From Aureimonas flava (GTDB lineage: Bacteria; Pseudomonadota; Alphaproteobacteria; Rhizobiales; Rhizobiaceae): a DNA stretch of 64,000 nt. Numbering within the stretch: the first letter of the stretch is position 1; every line of letters starts with the position of its first letter. A model generated the notes under the pieces. The model was not told the origin of the DNA. It searched no databases and saw only the letters and a program-made list of their open reading frames with translations. Below, piece by piece: positions 41,161 to 50,497 of this stretch. Where the stretch lies: the NCBI RefSeq assembly GCF_003583935.1, contig NZ_QYRN01000002.1, positions 248,001-312,000 of the forward strand, given 5' to 3'. Made by a program: the position numbers and the translations under genes.

Positions 41161-41198
41161 GAATGCACCCCGCCTGCTTTGCGTCGGAGACCTGATCC

Positions 41199-43310
41199 AT
41201 GGGCCGTCCCCACACCGCCCCCCGTTTCGGCCTGGAGGACCAGCGCCGCCGCCAGCTGATCGAGGCGACGATCGAGGCGCTCGCCGATGTCGGCTTCGCC
41301 GCCGCGAGCCTGTCGGAGATCGCCGGGCGCGCGGGCGTCGCCCCGTCGCTCGTGTCCCACTATTTCGGCGACAAGGACGGCCTCCTGGAGGCGACGCTGC
41401 GCCACCTGGCGGCGCGCGTCTCGGACGGCACGCGCTGGCGCCTCCGGCGCGCCGAGGGCGCGCGCGAGCGGCTCCAGTGCGTGATCGACGCCAACCTCGC
41501 GCCCGAGGAATTCGACGGGCGCACCGGCTCCGTCTGGCTGGCCTTCTGGGGGCAGGTGCTCCATTCGGCGCGGCTGAAGCGCGTGCAGCGGGTCTACCAG
41601 CAGCGCATGCTTTCCAACCTGCGCCACGACCTGCGCGGCCTGGTGGCGGACGAGGACGTGGGCCGCGTCGCCGTGGCCGTGGCGGCGGTGATCGACGGGC
41701 TGTGGCTGCGCTCCTCGCTGTCGGACGCGGGCGAGACCGACAGCGCGGCGGCCTGCGCGCTCGCCACGAGCTTCGCCGACGCGCAGATCGCCGCGGCGGC
41801 GCCCCGTCGCGAGGGCGCCCCGCCCGCAAGGCCGGCGCGCGCGCCCGGCGTTGCGATCCTCACCAGCCATGTCGGCGGCGCCTACCTGCCGCTGCGCGAG
41901 GGTGCCGAGACCCTGGCCACCATCGACCCGGCGACGGGCGAGACCCTGGCCGAGATCGCGGTCGCGGACGAGCGCGAGGTGGACGCGGCGGTCGCGCAGG
42001 CGCGCGAGGCGCAACGTGCCTGGGGCGCGATGACCGGGGCCGAGCGCGGGCGCGTCCTCCACCGCGTGGCCGCGCGGCTGCGCGAGCGCAACCGGGAGCT
42101 GGCGCTCCTGGAGACCCGCGACACGGGCAAGCCGATCGCGGAGACGGAGGCCGTCGACATCCTGTCGGGCGCCGACTGCATCGAGTATTTCGCGGGGCTG
42201 GCGGCCGGCATCGCGGGCGAGCACGTCGACCTCGGGCCCGACGCCTTCGGCTACGTGCGGCGCGAGCCACTCGGCGTCGTGGCCGGGATCGGCGCCTGGA
42301 ACTATCCGATCCAGATCGCCTGCTGGAAGGCGGCGCCCGCGCTGGCGGCGGGCAACAGCTTCGTGTTCAAGCCGGCCGAGCTGACGCCGCTCACCGCCCT
42401 GAAGCTCGCCGAGATCATGACGGAGTGCGGCGTGCCGCCCGGCGTCTTCAACGTGGTGCAGGGCGACGGGCGCACGGGGCGCCTCCTGTCGCGCCATCCC
42501 GGCATCGCGAAGATTTCGCTCACCGGCGAGGTCGGCACCGGCAAGAAGGTGATGGCCGACGCCGCGTCCACGCTGAAGCAGGTGACGCTGGAGCTCGGCG
42601 GCAAGTCGCCGCTGATCGTCTTCCCCGACGCCGACCTCGACGACGCGGTGGGCGGCGCGATGCTCGCCAACTTCTACTCGGCCGGCGAGGTCTGCTCCAA
42701 CGGCACGCGCGTCTTCGTGCACGAGGACGTGCGCGAGGCCTTCCTGGCCAAGCTGGCGGCGCGCACGCGGGACATGGTGGTGGGCGATCCGACGGACCCG
42801 GCGACGCAGGTCGGCGCCCTGATCTCCGAGGCGCACATGGCCAAGGTCCTGTCCTATGTCGAGGAGGGGCGTCGCGGCGGCGCCCGGCTCCTGTGCGGCG
42901 GCGACCGCGTCACCGCCGGCGCGCTCGGCCGCGGCTTCTTCGTGGAGCCCGCGATCTTCGACGCCTGCACGGACGACATGCGGATCGTGCGCGAGGAGAT
43001 CTTCGGCCCGGTGATGACCGTGCTCCCGTTCCGCGACGAGGACGAGGTGGTGGGGCGCGCCAACGCCACGCGCTTCGGCCTGGCCGCCGGCGTCTTCACC
43101 CGCGACCTCGCGCGCGCCCACCGCGTGGTGGCGCGGCTGGAGGCCGGCACGACCTGGATCAACACCTACAACATCACGCCGATCGAGCTGCCCTTCGGCG
43201 GCGCCAAGGAATCGGGCCTCGGCCGCGAGAACGGGCGGGCCGCCCTTCTCGCCCACACGCAGGCCAAGAGCGTCTACGTGAACCTCGGGCGCGTCGACGC
43301 GCCCTACTGA
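41199..43310 (+). CDS. betI-betB: BetI-BetB fusion: choline-responsive repressor joined to betaine aldehyde dehydrogenase
   Basis: One open frame of 703 residues. Residues about 14-200 are a full BetI-type TetR repressor ([13 protein letters not shown], then [16 protein letters not shown], later [11 protein letters not shown] and [15 protein letters not shown]). An Ala/Pro/Arg linker (about 201-217) leads into a complete betaine aldehyde dehydrogenase (218-703): Asn368 (GAWNYPIQ), Lys391 (FVFKPAEL), Glu465 (LELGGKSP), Cys499 (GEVCSNGTR). The linker has no in-frame stop and no ATG, GTG or TTG codon, and its codon usage is normal, so BetB cannot easily be made alone. It converts betaine aldehyde to glycine betaine with NAD. 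betI and betB are separate genes in the systems I know. betA follows after 15 bases. Confidence 0.92.
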   Translation: MGRPHTAPRFGLEDQRRRQLIEATIEALADVGFAAASLSEIAGRAGVAPSLVSHYFGDKDGLLEATLRHLAARVSDGTRWRLRRAEGARERLQCVIDANLAPEEFDGRTGSVWLAFWGQVLHSARLKRVQRVYQQRMLSNLRHDLRGLVADEDVGRVAVAVAAVIDGLWLRSSLSDAGETDSAAACALATSFADAQIAAAAPRREGAPPARPARAPGVAILTSHVGGAYLPLREGAETLATIDPATGETLAEIAVADEREVDAAVAQAREAQRAWGAMTGAERGRVLHRVAARLRERNRELALLETRDTGKPIAETEAVDILSGADCIEYFAGLAAGIAGEHVDLGPDAFGYVRREPLGVVAGIGAWNYPIQIACWKAAPALAAGNSFVFKPAELTPLTALKLAEIMTECGVPPGVFNVVQGDGRTGRLLSRHPGIAKISLTGEVGTGKKVMADAASTLKQVTLELGGKSPLIVFPDADLDDAVGGAMLANFYSAGEVCSNGTRVFVHEDVREAFLAKLAARTRDMVVGDPTDPATQVGALISEAHMAKVLSYVEEGRRGGARLLCGGDRVTAGALGRGFFVEPAIFDACTDDMRIVREEIFGPVMTVLPFRDEDEVVGRANATRFGLAAGVFTRDLARAHRVVARLEAGTTWINTYNITPIELPFGGAKESGLGRENGRAALLAHTQAKSVYVNLGRVDAPY

Positions 43311-43325
43311 CCGGAGCGGCAAGGC

Positions 43326-44996
43326 ATGGAGACCGAAAGCTTCGACTACGTGATCGTCGGTGCCGGATCGGCGGGCTGCGTGCTGGCCAACCGGCTCACC
43401 GAGGACGGCAGGAGCACCGTTCTGGTGCTGGAATTCGGCGGCTCGGACCGCTCGATGCTGATCCAGATGCCGAGCGCGCTGTCGATCCCGATGAACATGC
43501 GCAAGTACAACTGGGGCTACGAGTCCGAGCCCGAGCCGCATCTGGGCGGGCGGCGCATGAACTGCCCGCGCGGCAAGGTGCTGGGCGGCTCCTCCTCGAT
43601 CAACGGCATGGTCTACGTGCGCGGCGCCCCGGCCGATTTCGACCGCTGGGAAAGCCAGGGCGCCACCGGCTGGGGCTACCCGGACGTCCTGCCCTACTTC
43701 CGCAAGGCCGAGCACCGGCGGGCCGGGGGCGACCCCTACCGGGGCGAGGGCGGCGCGCTGCACACGACCTACGGCACGCTCGCCAACCCGCTCTACGACG
43801 CCTTCGTGCACGCGGCGGCCGAAGCCGGCCACGCGCTCAACGAGGACATCAACGGCGCCACGCAGGAGGGCTTCGGCCGAATGGACATGACCGTCCACAA
43901 CGGCCGGCGCTGGTCCACCGCCAACGCCTATCTGAAGCCGGCGCTGGGGCGGCCCAACCTCCAGGTCGTCACCCATGCGCTGGTGGAGCGCGTCCTGTTC
44001 GAGGGACAGGCCGCCGCGGGCGTCGCCTATCGCGTCGGCGACGCGCCGCGCCGGGCGCTGGCGCGGCGCGAGGTGATCCTCGCCGCCGGCTCGATCAACT
44101 CGCCCAAGCTCCTGAAGCTGTCGGGCGTCGGGCCCGGCGCCGAACTCCGGGACCATGGGATCGACGTGGTCGCCGACCGGGCGGGCGTCGGCGAGAACCT
44201 GCAGGACCACCTGGAATTCTACTTCCAGGTCGCCTGCCGCGAGCCGATCACGCTGTTCTCCGCCATGTCGCCCTTCGCCAGGGGCTCGATCGGCGCGCGC
44301 TGGCTGCTGACCAAGCGGGGTCTGGGCGCCACCAACCATTTCGAGAGCTGCGGCTTCATCCGCTCGCGCCCGGACGTCGAGCACGCCGACATCCAGTACC
44401 ATTTCCTGCCGCTCGCCGTGACCTACGACGGGCGCGGGCTCGCCTCCGAGCACGGGTTCCAGGCCCATGTCGGGCCGATGCGCTCCAAGTCGCGCGGCCG
44501 CGTGCGCCTCGCCTCGGCCGATCCGGCCGCCCCGCCGCGCATCCTGTTCAACTACATGAGCCACCCAGACGACTGGGCGGAGATGCGCGCCTGCGTGCGC
44601 CTGACCCGGCAGATCTTCGCGCAGCCCTCGTTCGACCGCTATCGCGGCCGCGAGATCCAGCCGGGCGAGGCGGTGCAGAGCGACGAGGAGATCGACCGCT
44701 TCGTCGCCCGGCACGCGGAAAGCGCCTACCACCCGTCCTGCACCTGCCGCATGGGCGCGGCCGACGATCCGCTGGCGGTGGTGGACCCGCAGGCGCGCGT
44801 CATCGGCGCCGGGCGGCTGCGGGTGGTGGACTCCTCGATCATGCCCTCGATCACCACGGGCAACCTCAACGCGCCCACGATCATGATCGCCGAGAAGGCC
44901 TCCGACATCATCCGGGGGCGCGACGCGCTGGCGCGCGCCGAGGTGCCCTACGAGCGCGTGGCCTTCCTGCCGATGCCCGCGCAAGGGGCGCTCTGA
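43326..44996 (+). CDS. betA: Choline dehydrogenase BetA
   Basis: A 556-residue GMC flavoenzyme of standard BetA length. The FAD motif is [20 protein letters not shown] (residues 6-25), GMC signature 1 is [19 protein letters not shown], and signature 2 is [19 protein letters not shown]. The active-site histidine is in [13 protein letters not shown], and the C-terminal [17 protein letters not shown] is intact. It oxidises choline to betaine aldehyde at the membrane and feeds electrons to the respiratory chain. It follows the BetI-BetB fusion by 15 bases, as betA follows betB in betIBA operons. Confidence 0.95.
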   Translation: METESFDYVIVGAGSAGCVLANRLTEDGRSTVLVLEFGGSDRSMLIQMPSALSIPMNMRKYNWGYESEPEPHLGGRRMNCPRGKVLGGSSSINGMVYVRGAPADFDRWESQGATGWGYPDVLPYFRKAEHRRAGGDPYRGEGGALHTTYGTLANPLYDAFVHAAAEAGHALNEDINGATQEGFGRMDMTVHNGRRWSTANAYLKPALGRPNLQVVTHALVERVLFEGQAAAGVAYRVGDAPRRALARREVILAAGSINSPKLLKLSGVGPGAELRDHGIDVVADRAGVGENLQDHLEFYFQVACREPITLFSAMSPFARGSIGARWLLTKRGLGATNHFESCGFIRSRPDVEHADIQYHFLPLAVTYDGRGLASEHGFQAHVGPMRSKSRGRVRLASADPAAPPRILFNYMSHPDDWAEMRACVRLTRQIFAQPSFDRYRGREIQPGEAVQSDEEIDRFVARHAESAYHPSCTCRMGAADDPLAVVDPQARVIGAGRLRVVDSSIMPSITTGNLNAPTIMIAEKASDIIRGRDALARAEVPYERVAFLPMPAQGAL

Positions 44997-45001
44997 GACG
45001 C

Positions 45002-45028
45002 CGTCCGGAAACGCTCCGGCGGACGTTT
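45002..45028 (+). terminator. Possible weak terminator after betA
   Basis: CGTCCG (45002-45007) pairs with CGGACG (45020-45025) and is followed by TTT, 6 bases after the betA stop. The stem is short and the T-run minimal, so termination may be partial or Rho-dependent. Confidence 0.3.
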
Positions 45029-45152
45029 CGCACGGGCTCCGAGGGCCGGGCGCCGTCGCCGCGAACGCCCCAGGCCTGTCGCGCCCTGCGACGGCGGGCA
45101 CGAGGCGGGACACGGGGGCACGCCCCGCCCGCGCCGGCGGGGCCCGCTTTCG

Positions 45153-46670
45153 TCAGCGGGACAGAAGCGCCCGGAAGTCCTGGTCCAGCCGCTCCAGCGC
45201 GGCGTCGACATGGCCGCGCCGATCGGCGATCCAGCGGTCCTGCGCGTCCAGCTTCTCGCCCGCCTCGGCGAGCATGCGCGTCACCTCCGCCGGCTGCGGT
45301 CCGCCGGCGGTGACGCGGCTGCGCACGATGGCGGCCGGGTCCAGCGCCGCGCGGAACTCCGCCTCGCCGAGGGGCAGCACCGGGGGAAAGTCGGTGCCCG
45401 CCACCGTTTCGGCATAGATGCGCTGCGCCTCGGCATAGGGGAAGTCGAGCGGCCCGATGCCCCGGGCGCGCGCATAGGTGACGATCTCGGAGGCGACGTG
45501 GTGCCCCTCCCGGAACGGCAGCCCGTGCTCGCGCATCAGCCTGTCGGCGATCTCCTGGGAGGCCGTCCAGTCGCCGTTCAGTTCCTCCAGCGCCCGGCGC
45601 GGATCGACCACCAGCCCCTTGAGCACCCGGTCCAGCCCGGCCAGCGCCTTCACGCCCGCCGCGATCACGGCCGAGTTGGCCTCGACGTCCTTCGGGTCGC
45701 TCATGCCGGGCGTGATGTTGTGCGCCTGGATCATCGGTCCGAGCGCCAGGGTGATGGCGGTGGAGGCGTCGCTGCGGGTCGAGTTGAGAAGGCCCGGATT
45801 GCGCTTCTGCGGCATGGCGGAGGAGACGTAGGTGTTGCCGCCGCCCTCCTCCAGGAGGATCCACGGGCGGCTCTGGGCGTACTGCGTCATCACGTCCTCG
45901 ATGAAGTGCCCGGTATGGAGCGCGATCGAGGTGACCACCGCGCCGACCTCGACGGGATGCTCCATGGAGGAGATCTGCGAGGCGTCGTAGGCGTTGTCGA
46001 CCACGCCCGCGAAGCCGAGATAGTCGGCCATGCGCGCGCGGTCGAGCGGCCAGCCGGTTCCGTTCAGCACGGTGGTGCCCATGGCCGAGCGGTCGATCCG
46101 GCCGTAGGCCTCGCGGATCCGCTGCGCGTCCCGCTCGAAGCCGGCGGCATGGCCCAGGAGATAGTGGGCGTAGCTGTTGGGCTGCGCCGCGACGCCGTTG
46201 GTGTAGTTCGGGACGATCGTCTCGCGATGGTCGGCGGCGAGCGCCACCAGCGTGCGCGCCGTGGCGTTCAGCCGGTCGGCGAGCCGCAGCAGGTCGTCGC
46301 GCAGGATCGCGGCCCGATAGGTCGCGTGCATGTCCTGGCTCGATCGGCCGGCATGCAGGAGCGTGACCTCCACCCCGCCGGCCTCGATCAGCAGCGGCTC
46401 GAAGCTGATCACCGTGGACGGGCGCTTGGCGTCCGGCCGGTCGCCGTCGCGGATCACCCGGTCGAGCGCGGCGGCGATGCCCGGCACCTTGTCGGCCGGC
46501 AAGAGGCCCTCGTCGGCGTTGATCACCGCCGTCGCCTTGTTGATCTCCCCGAGCCAGAAGAATTCGTCGCGCCCCGCCTCGGCGGCGGCGGCGGCCCCCG
46601 ACAGCATCAGCGCGCCGGCAAGAACGCCCCAGCCCGCGAACGGGGCGAGGCGGCCGTGAATCGCAGTCAT
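45153..46670 (-). CDS. Exported argininosuccinate-lyase-like protein (aspartase/fumarase superfamily)
   Basis: A 505-residue protein of the argininosuccinate lyase family. The superfamily catalytic loop is intact: TYVSSAMPQKRNPGLLNSTR at about residues 280-299, with the mobile-loop Ser and the Lys and Asn of the MPxKxN signature. Unlike cytoplasmic ArgH it starts with a typical signal peptide (MTAIHGRLAPFAGWGVLAGA, then an Ala-rich cleavage zone before EAGRDEF). GGAGGA lies 10 bases before the ATG. It would eliminate an N-substituted succinate or similar in the periplasm; the substrate is unknown. It stands alone, divergent from an aldose epimerase. ArgH function is unlikely because the enzyme appears exported. 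Confidence 0.82.
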   Translation of the reverse strand: MTAIHGRLAPFAGWGVLAGALMLSGAAAAAEAGRDEFFWLGEINKATAVINADEGLLPADKVPGIAAALDRVIRDGDRPDAKRPSTVISFEPLLIEAGGVEVTLLHAGRSSQDMHATYRAAILRDDLLRLADRLNATARTLVALAADHRETIVPNYTNGVAAQPNSYAHYLLGHAAGFERDAQRIREAYGRIDRSAMGTTVLNGTGWPLDRARMADYLGFAGVVDNAYDASQISSMEHPVEVGAVVTSIALHTGHFIEDVMTQYAQSRPWILLEEGGGNTYVSSAMPQKRNPGLLNSTRSDASTAITLALGPMIQAHNITPGMSDPKDVEANSAVIAAGVKALAGLDRVLKGLVVDPRRALEELNGDWTASQEIADRLMREHGLPFREGHHVASEIVTYARARGIGPLDFPYAEAQRIYAETVAGTDFPPVLPLGEAEFRAALDPAAIVRSRVTAGGPQPAEVTRMLAEAGEKLDAQDRWIADRRGHVDAALERLDQDFRALLSR

Positions 46671-46883
46671 GCGGATGGTCTCCTCCCTGTTGGGCCGGGC
46701 GCCGCGTCCGGCGGGGCGCGCCGGTCCCGATCGGCACCTTGCGGCGCCGGCCGCGATCCTAGACGGGCCGCGCGTTGATAAGCAAATCATACGAATCGAC
46801 GCGCTCGCCGCGCGAGCCCGAAGAGCGCGCTGTCATCGGCGCCCAACTTGCCGTAGTCGGAACGCCGGACAAGGAGTGCGCGC

Positions 46884-47762
46884 ATGAGCGATCGGATCAC
46901 GCTGGAAACGGGCGAGCTGTCGGCCACGGTGGCGCTGGCCGGGGCCGAACTTGTCGGCCTGACGGGCGCGGACGGCGCAGAGCTCCTGTGGCAGGGCGGG
47001 GCCGAATGGCCGCGCCGGGCGCCGGTGCTGTTTCCCATCGTCGGGCGTCTGGCCGGCGACACGCTGCGCCACGCGGGCCGCAGCCTGCGCATGACGCAGC
47101 ACGGGTTTGCCCGCGACAGCCTGTTCCGACTGGTGGAGGCGACCGGCACGCGCGCCGTGCTGCGGCTCGAGGACGACGAGCGGACCCGCGCGCTGTTCCC
47201 CTTCGCCTTCAGGCTCGAACTCGCCTTCGCGGCGGAGGGCCCGACGCTCGCCGTCACCGCCACGGTGACCAATCCCGGCACGCAGGTCCTGCCCTTCGGC
47301 CTCGGCGCCCATCCCGGCTTCCGCTGGCCTCTGGTGGACGGCGTGCCCAAGCACGACCACGCAATCGAGTTCGGCGCCGCGGAAAGCGGCGAGGCGCTTT
47401 CGGTCCGCGACGGGCTGCTGGGGCCGCCCCGCCCCATTCCGCTGCGGGGCACCGTGCTGCCGCTGTCGGAGGCGCTGTTCGCCGACGACGCGCTGGTCCT
47501 GCCGTCCGTGCGCAGCCGGTCCCTGCGCTACGTCGCCAGGAACGCGGACGGCTCCACCGCGCGCGCGCTGCGCTTCTCGTGGGAGGGCTACCGCGACCTC
47601 GGCCTCTGGTCGAAGCCCGGCGGCGCGTCGTTCCTGTGCGTCGAGCCCTGGTACTCGATGGCGAGCCCGGAAGGCTGGGACGGGGAGTTCGCGGACAAGC
47701 CCGGCCTCGCGCACCTGGCGCCCGGCGAGCACCGGGCGATGACATGGCGCGTCACGCTCTGA
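46884..47762 (+). CDS. Aldose 1-epimerase family protein
   Basis: A 292-residue protein of the aldose 1-epimerase (GalM/YeaD-like) family. Seen are AGAELVGLTGADGAELLWQG near the start, LGAHPGFRWPLVDG with the conserved His in the middle (about residues 136-149), and FLCVEPWYSMASPEGW containing the catalytic glutamate. It interconverts anomers of a hexose or hexose phosphate. It is divergent from the exported lyase and convergent with a GNAT gene 30 bases away; neither neighbour explains the sugar involved. Confidence 0.87.
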   Translation: MSDRITLETGELSATVALAGAELVGLTGADGAELLWQGGAEWPRRAPVLFPIVGRLAGDTLRHAGRSLRMTQHGFARDSLFRLVEATGTRAVLRLEDDERTRALFPFAFRLELAFAAEGPTLAVTATVTNPGTQVLPFGLGAHPGFRWPLVDGVPKHDHAIEFGAAESGEALSVRDGLLGPPRPIPLRGTVLPLSEALFADDALVLPSVRSRSLRYVARNADGSTARALRFSWEGYRDLGLWSKPGGASFLCVEPWYSMASPEGWDGEFADKPGLAHLAPGEHRAMTWRVTL

Positions 47763-47792
47763 GGGCTTCGCCCCGCCCCTGCAGGCGCTCGG

Positions 47793-48392
47793 CTACTCGA
47801 AGATCGGCACGTGCGGCGCCGCGTCGCGCGGCAGGTGGCCGGTGAGGCGCGGGTCGTCGTTGATCTCGACCTCCTGGCCGATCGGCGTGAAGCCGGAGCG
47901 CCCGTAGAAGGCCATCGCGCGCGGGTGATCCATCGTGTTGGTGTGGAGCCACAGCCGGCGCGCGCCCGCATCGAAGGCCGCCGCCACCGCGTGGTTCATC
48001 AGCCGGCGGGCGCTGCCGGTGCCCTGGCGCGCGGCGGTGACGCCGAAATACTTGATCTCGCACACGCCCTCGCCCTGCGACAGGTCGAGCTCGGCCAGCC
48101 CTTCGAGCCGGCCGTCCACGCGCTCGCCGAGGAGGCGGGTGCCCGGCGCGGCGAGCAGGCCTTCCAGGTCCTCGCGCGCCATCAGGAGCCGCGTCAGCCA
48201 GAGATGGTCGGTGCCGATACGCCGGAAGAGGTCGAGATAGCGATCGACGGAAATGCCCTCGAGCGACACGACCTCGCCGTCCAGCCCGTCCGGCTCGGGG
48301 CGCGCCGCCGGGCGCTCGCGCATCTCCAGCCGGGTGGCGATCGCCGCGATCTTGCCGCGTCCGATCGGGGTGAAGCGGGGCGTTTCGGTCAT
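47793..48392 (-). CDS. GNAT family N-acetyltransferase
   Basis: A 199-residue single-domain GNAT. The acetyl-CoA loop is TAARQGTGSARRLMNHAVAA (about residues 122-141), preceded by the strand EGVCEIKYFGV and followed by ARRLWLHTNTMDHPRAMAFY and the strand SGFTPIGQEVEI. These are the usual motifs of a complete enzyme, and it is unrelated in detail to the two tandem-domain GNATs elsewhere in the window. The substrate is not known. It lies downstream of rpsA behind two strong terminator hairpins, so it probably has its own promoter. Confidence 0.85.
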   Translation of the reverse strand: MTETPRFTPIGRGKIAAIATRLEMRERPAARPEPDGLDGEVVSLEGISVDRYLDLFRRIGTDHLWLTRLLMAREDLEGLLAAPGTRLLGERVDGRLEGLAELDLSQGEGVCEIKYFGVTAARQGTGSARRLMNHAVAAAFDAGARRLWLHTNTMDHPRAMAFYGRSGFTPIGQEVEINDDPRLTGHLPRDAAPHVPIFE

Positions 48393-48456
48393 GCTGGGTC
48401 CTTGCGAGGAATGGTGGGGCGCGGGGAGCGCTCGTGGCGGGCTCGGGCCCGCATGC

Positions 48457-48496
48457 GCGAAGGGCCCGCGCCGATCGCTCGGCGCGAGCCCTTCGC
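48457..48496 (-). terminator. Second, long hairpin downstream of rpsA
   Basis: A 17-position stem with a single C/A mismatch and a 6-base loop: GCGAAGGGC at 48457-48465 pairs with GCCCTTCGC at 48488-48496, and CGCGCCG with CGGCGCG inside. It lies directly after the first rpsA terminator and has no T-run on the transcribed strand, so it may serve as a back-up terminator or an mRNA 3' end structure. Confidence 0.5.
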
Positions 48497-48503
48497 GTCT
48501 CAC

Positions 48504-48528
48504 GTGAAACGGGCGGCCGAAGCCGCCC
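48504..48528 (-). terminator. Rho-independent terminator of rpsA with TTCG tetraloop
   Basis: Read on the minus strand, GGGCGGC-TTCG-GCCGCCC is followed by GTTTCAC, 12 bases after the rpsA stop. The C(UUCG)G tetraloop is the most stable known RNA tetraloop and common in intrinsic terminators. The T-run is short. Confidence 0.65.
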
Positions 48529-48540
48529 GGATCGGATGGT

Positions 48541-50241
48541 CTACTCGGTGTCGCGCTTGTTCATCGCGGCGGCGAGGATGTCGCCGAGCGAGGCGCCGGA
48601 GTCGGTCGAGCCGTACTGGGCCACCGCCTCCTTCTCCTCGGCGATCTGCAGCGCCTTGATCGACACGCCGACGCGGCGGGCCTTCTTGTCGAACTGCGTG
48701 ACGCGCGCGTCGACCTTCTGGCCGACCGAGAACTTCTCGGGGCGCTGGTCGTCGCGGTCGCGGCCGAGGTCGTTGCGGCGGATGAAGGCGGTCAGGTCGG
48801 TGTCCACGATCTGGACCTCGATGCCGCCCTCGTTCACCGACGTGACCTCGCAGGTGACGATGGCGCCGCGGCGCAGCTCGCCGGACTCGGCGGCCGTGGC
48901 GAAGGCGTCGCCGCCGACCTGCTTGATGCCGAGCGAGATGCGCTCCTTCTCGACGTCGACGTCGAGAACCTGGGCGCGCACGGTGTCACCCTTGTTGAAC
49001 TCGTCGATGACCTGCTCGCCCGGACGCGACCAGTCGAGGTCGGACAGGTGAACCATGCCGTCCACGTCGCCCTCGAGGCCCACGAACAGGCCGAACTCGG
49101 TCTTGTTCTTGACCTCGCCCTCGACGATCGTGCCCACCGGGAACTGGTCGCGGAACGCTTCCCAGGGGTTCTGGAGCGTCTGCTTGAGACCCAGCGAGAT
49201 GCGGCGCTTGACCGGATCGACCTCGAGCACCACCACTTCGACTTCCTGCGAGGTCGAGAGGATCTTGCCCGGATGGACGTTCTTCTTGGTCCAGCTCATC
49301 TCCGAGACGTGGATCAGGCCTTCGATGCCCGGCTCCAGCTCGACGAAGGCGCCGTAGTCGGTGATGTTGGTCACGCGACCCGAGACCTTCACGCCCATCG
49401 GGTACTTGACGCCGATGCCTTCCCAGGGATCCGCCTCGAGCTGCTTCATGCCGAGCGAGATGCGGTGCGTTTCCTGGTTGATGCGGATGATCTGCACCTT
49501 CACCGACTGGCCGATCTGGAGGATCTCGGTCGGGTGGTTGACGCGGCGCCAGGCCATGTCGGTCACGTGGAGCAGGCCGTCGATGCCGCCGAGGTCGACG
49601 AACGCACCGTAGTCGGTGATGTTCTTGACCACGCCGTCGACGATCTGGCCTTCCTCGAGGTTCTGGACGATCTCGGAACGCTGCTCGGCGCGGCTCTCCT
49701 CGAGGACCGTGCGGCGCGACACCACGATGTTGCCGCGGCGCTTGTCCATCTTGAGGATCTGGAACGGCTGCGGCGTGTTCATCAGCGGGCCGACGTCGCG
49801 GATCGGACGGATGTCGACTTGGCTGCGCGGCAGGAAGGCCACGGCGCCGTCGAGGTCGACCGTGAAGCCGCCCTTGACCTGGTTGAAGATCTGGCCTTCG
49901 ACCTTCTCGCCGGCGTTGAACTTGACCTCGAGCTTGACCCAGCTCTCCTCGCGGCGCGCCTTGTCGCGCGACAGGACGGCCTCGCCCAGCGCGTTCTCGA
50001 TGCGCTCGACGTAGATGTCGACGACATCGCCGACCTTCAGGGTGCTCTCGCCGCCCTTCGTGCCGAATTCCTTGAGGGCGACGCGGCCCTCGACCTTCAG
50101 GCCGGCGTCGATGACGGCCATGTCCTTCTCGATCGCGACGACCGTTCCCTTGACCACGGCGCCTTCGGCGACGTCGTTCTCGTGGAAGGACGCTTCGAGA
50201 AGCGCGGCGAAATCGTCGCGCGAGACTGCTGCGTTGGACAT
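48541..50241 (-). CDS. rpsA: 30S ribosomal protein S1
   Basis: A 566-residue ribosomal protein S1 with six S1 (OB-fold) repeats. Visible repeat cores are GAVVKGTVVAIEKDMAVIDA, GEKVEGQIFNQVKGGFTVDL, GQIVDGVVKNITDYGAFVDL, GVKVSGRVTNITDYGAFVEL, GTIVEGEVKNKTEFGLFVGL and GAIVTCEVTSVNEGGIEVQI. It binds mRNA and delivers it to the ribosome for initiation. The start MSNAAVSRDDF follows GGAG at 5 bases. It is 256 bases downstream of cmk, the usual alphaproteobacterial order, and ends in a TTCG-loop terminator. Confidence 0.98.
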   Translation of the reverse strand: MSNAAVSRDDFAALLEASFHENDVAEGAVVKGTVVAIEKDMAVIDAGLKVEGRVALKEFGTKGGESTLKVGDVVDIYVERIENALGEAVLSRDKARREESWVKLEVKFNAGEKVEGQIFNQVKGGFTVDLDGAVAFLPRSQVDIRPIRDVGPLMNTPQPFQILKMDKRRGNIVVSRRTVLEESRAEQRSEIVQNLEEGQIVDGVVKNITDYGAFVDLGGIDGLLHVTDMAWRRVNHPTEILQIGQSVKVQIIRINQETHRISLGMKQLEADPWEGIGVKYPMGVKVSGRVTNITDYGAFVELEPGIEGLIHVSEMSWTKKNVHPGKILSTSQEVEVVVLEVDPVKRRISLGLKQTLQNPWEAFRDQFPVGTIVEGEVKNKTEFGLFVGLEGDVDGMVHLSDLDWSRPGEQVIDEFNKGDTVRAQVLDVDVEKERISLGIKQVGGDAFATAAESGELRRGAIVTCEVTSVNEGGIEVQIVDTDLTAFIRRNDLGRDRDDQRPEKFSVGQKVDARVTQFDKKARRVGVSIKALQIAEEKEAVAQYGSTDSGASLGDILAAAMNKRDTE

Positions 50242-50497
50242 TCGTTCTCCTTGGGACCCCGCCGCTCTCGAGCGGTTCGGGGCATCGCGCCGGGGTTCGT
50301 CGCTTCGGGGCCGTCCGGCCGGTTCCGCCTTCGGCCCGCCCCGCGCGCTGCGGGAGGGCTGGGGCACGGGACCGCCCGTCTCAGGTGGCGGCGGACCCGT
50401 TTCGGCGCGAGGAACCGGCGGCCGGCGGTGAATTCTTAATTGAAACGCATGCGCGCCGCCCGGCGGCGGGCCCGGGGCCCGTCGATGGACGGCTGTG

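Larger units (their letters stand above)
40843..41198. promoter_or_regulatory. Divergent choX / betIB control region
   Basis: This 356-base region contains no gene that I can support. It is richer in A and T than its surroundings and separates choline uptake from choline oxidation. It holds a 24-base perfect palindrome (40974-40997), a short palindrome TTGTATACAA (40998-41007) and a second BetI-like dyad (41143-41160). Both promoters must lie here, and control by the BetI part of the fusion protein is likely. Confidence 0.7.

Noticed and set aside
41057-45313. Very long open frames of 1418 codons (plus) and 1341 codons (minus) across the bet region
   Set aside because: Both are frame shadows of the betI-betB and betA genes in GC-rich DNA; their translations are Arg/Ala/Pro or His/Arg/Gly-rich without domains.
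50454-50474. GC-rich hairpin after cmk as a terminator
   Set aside because: The repeats CGCCG/CGGCG pair, but there is no T-run and the sequence is generic GC-rich spacer; support is too weak.
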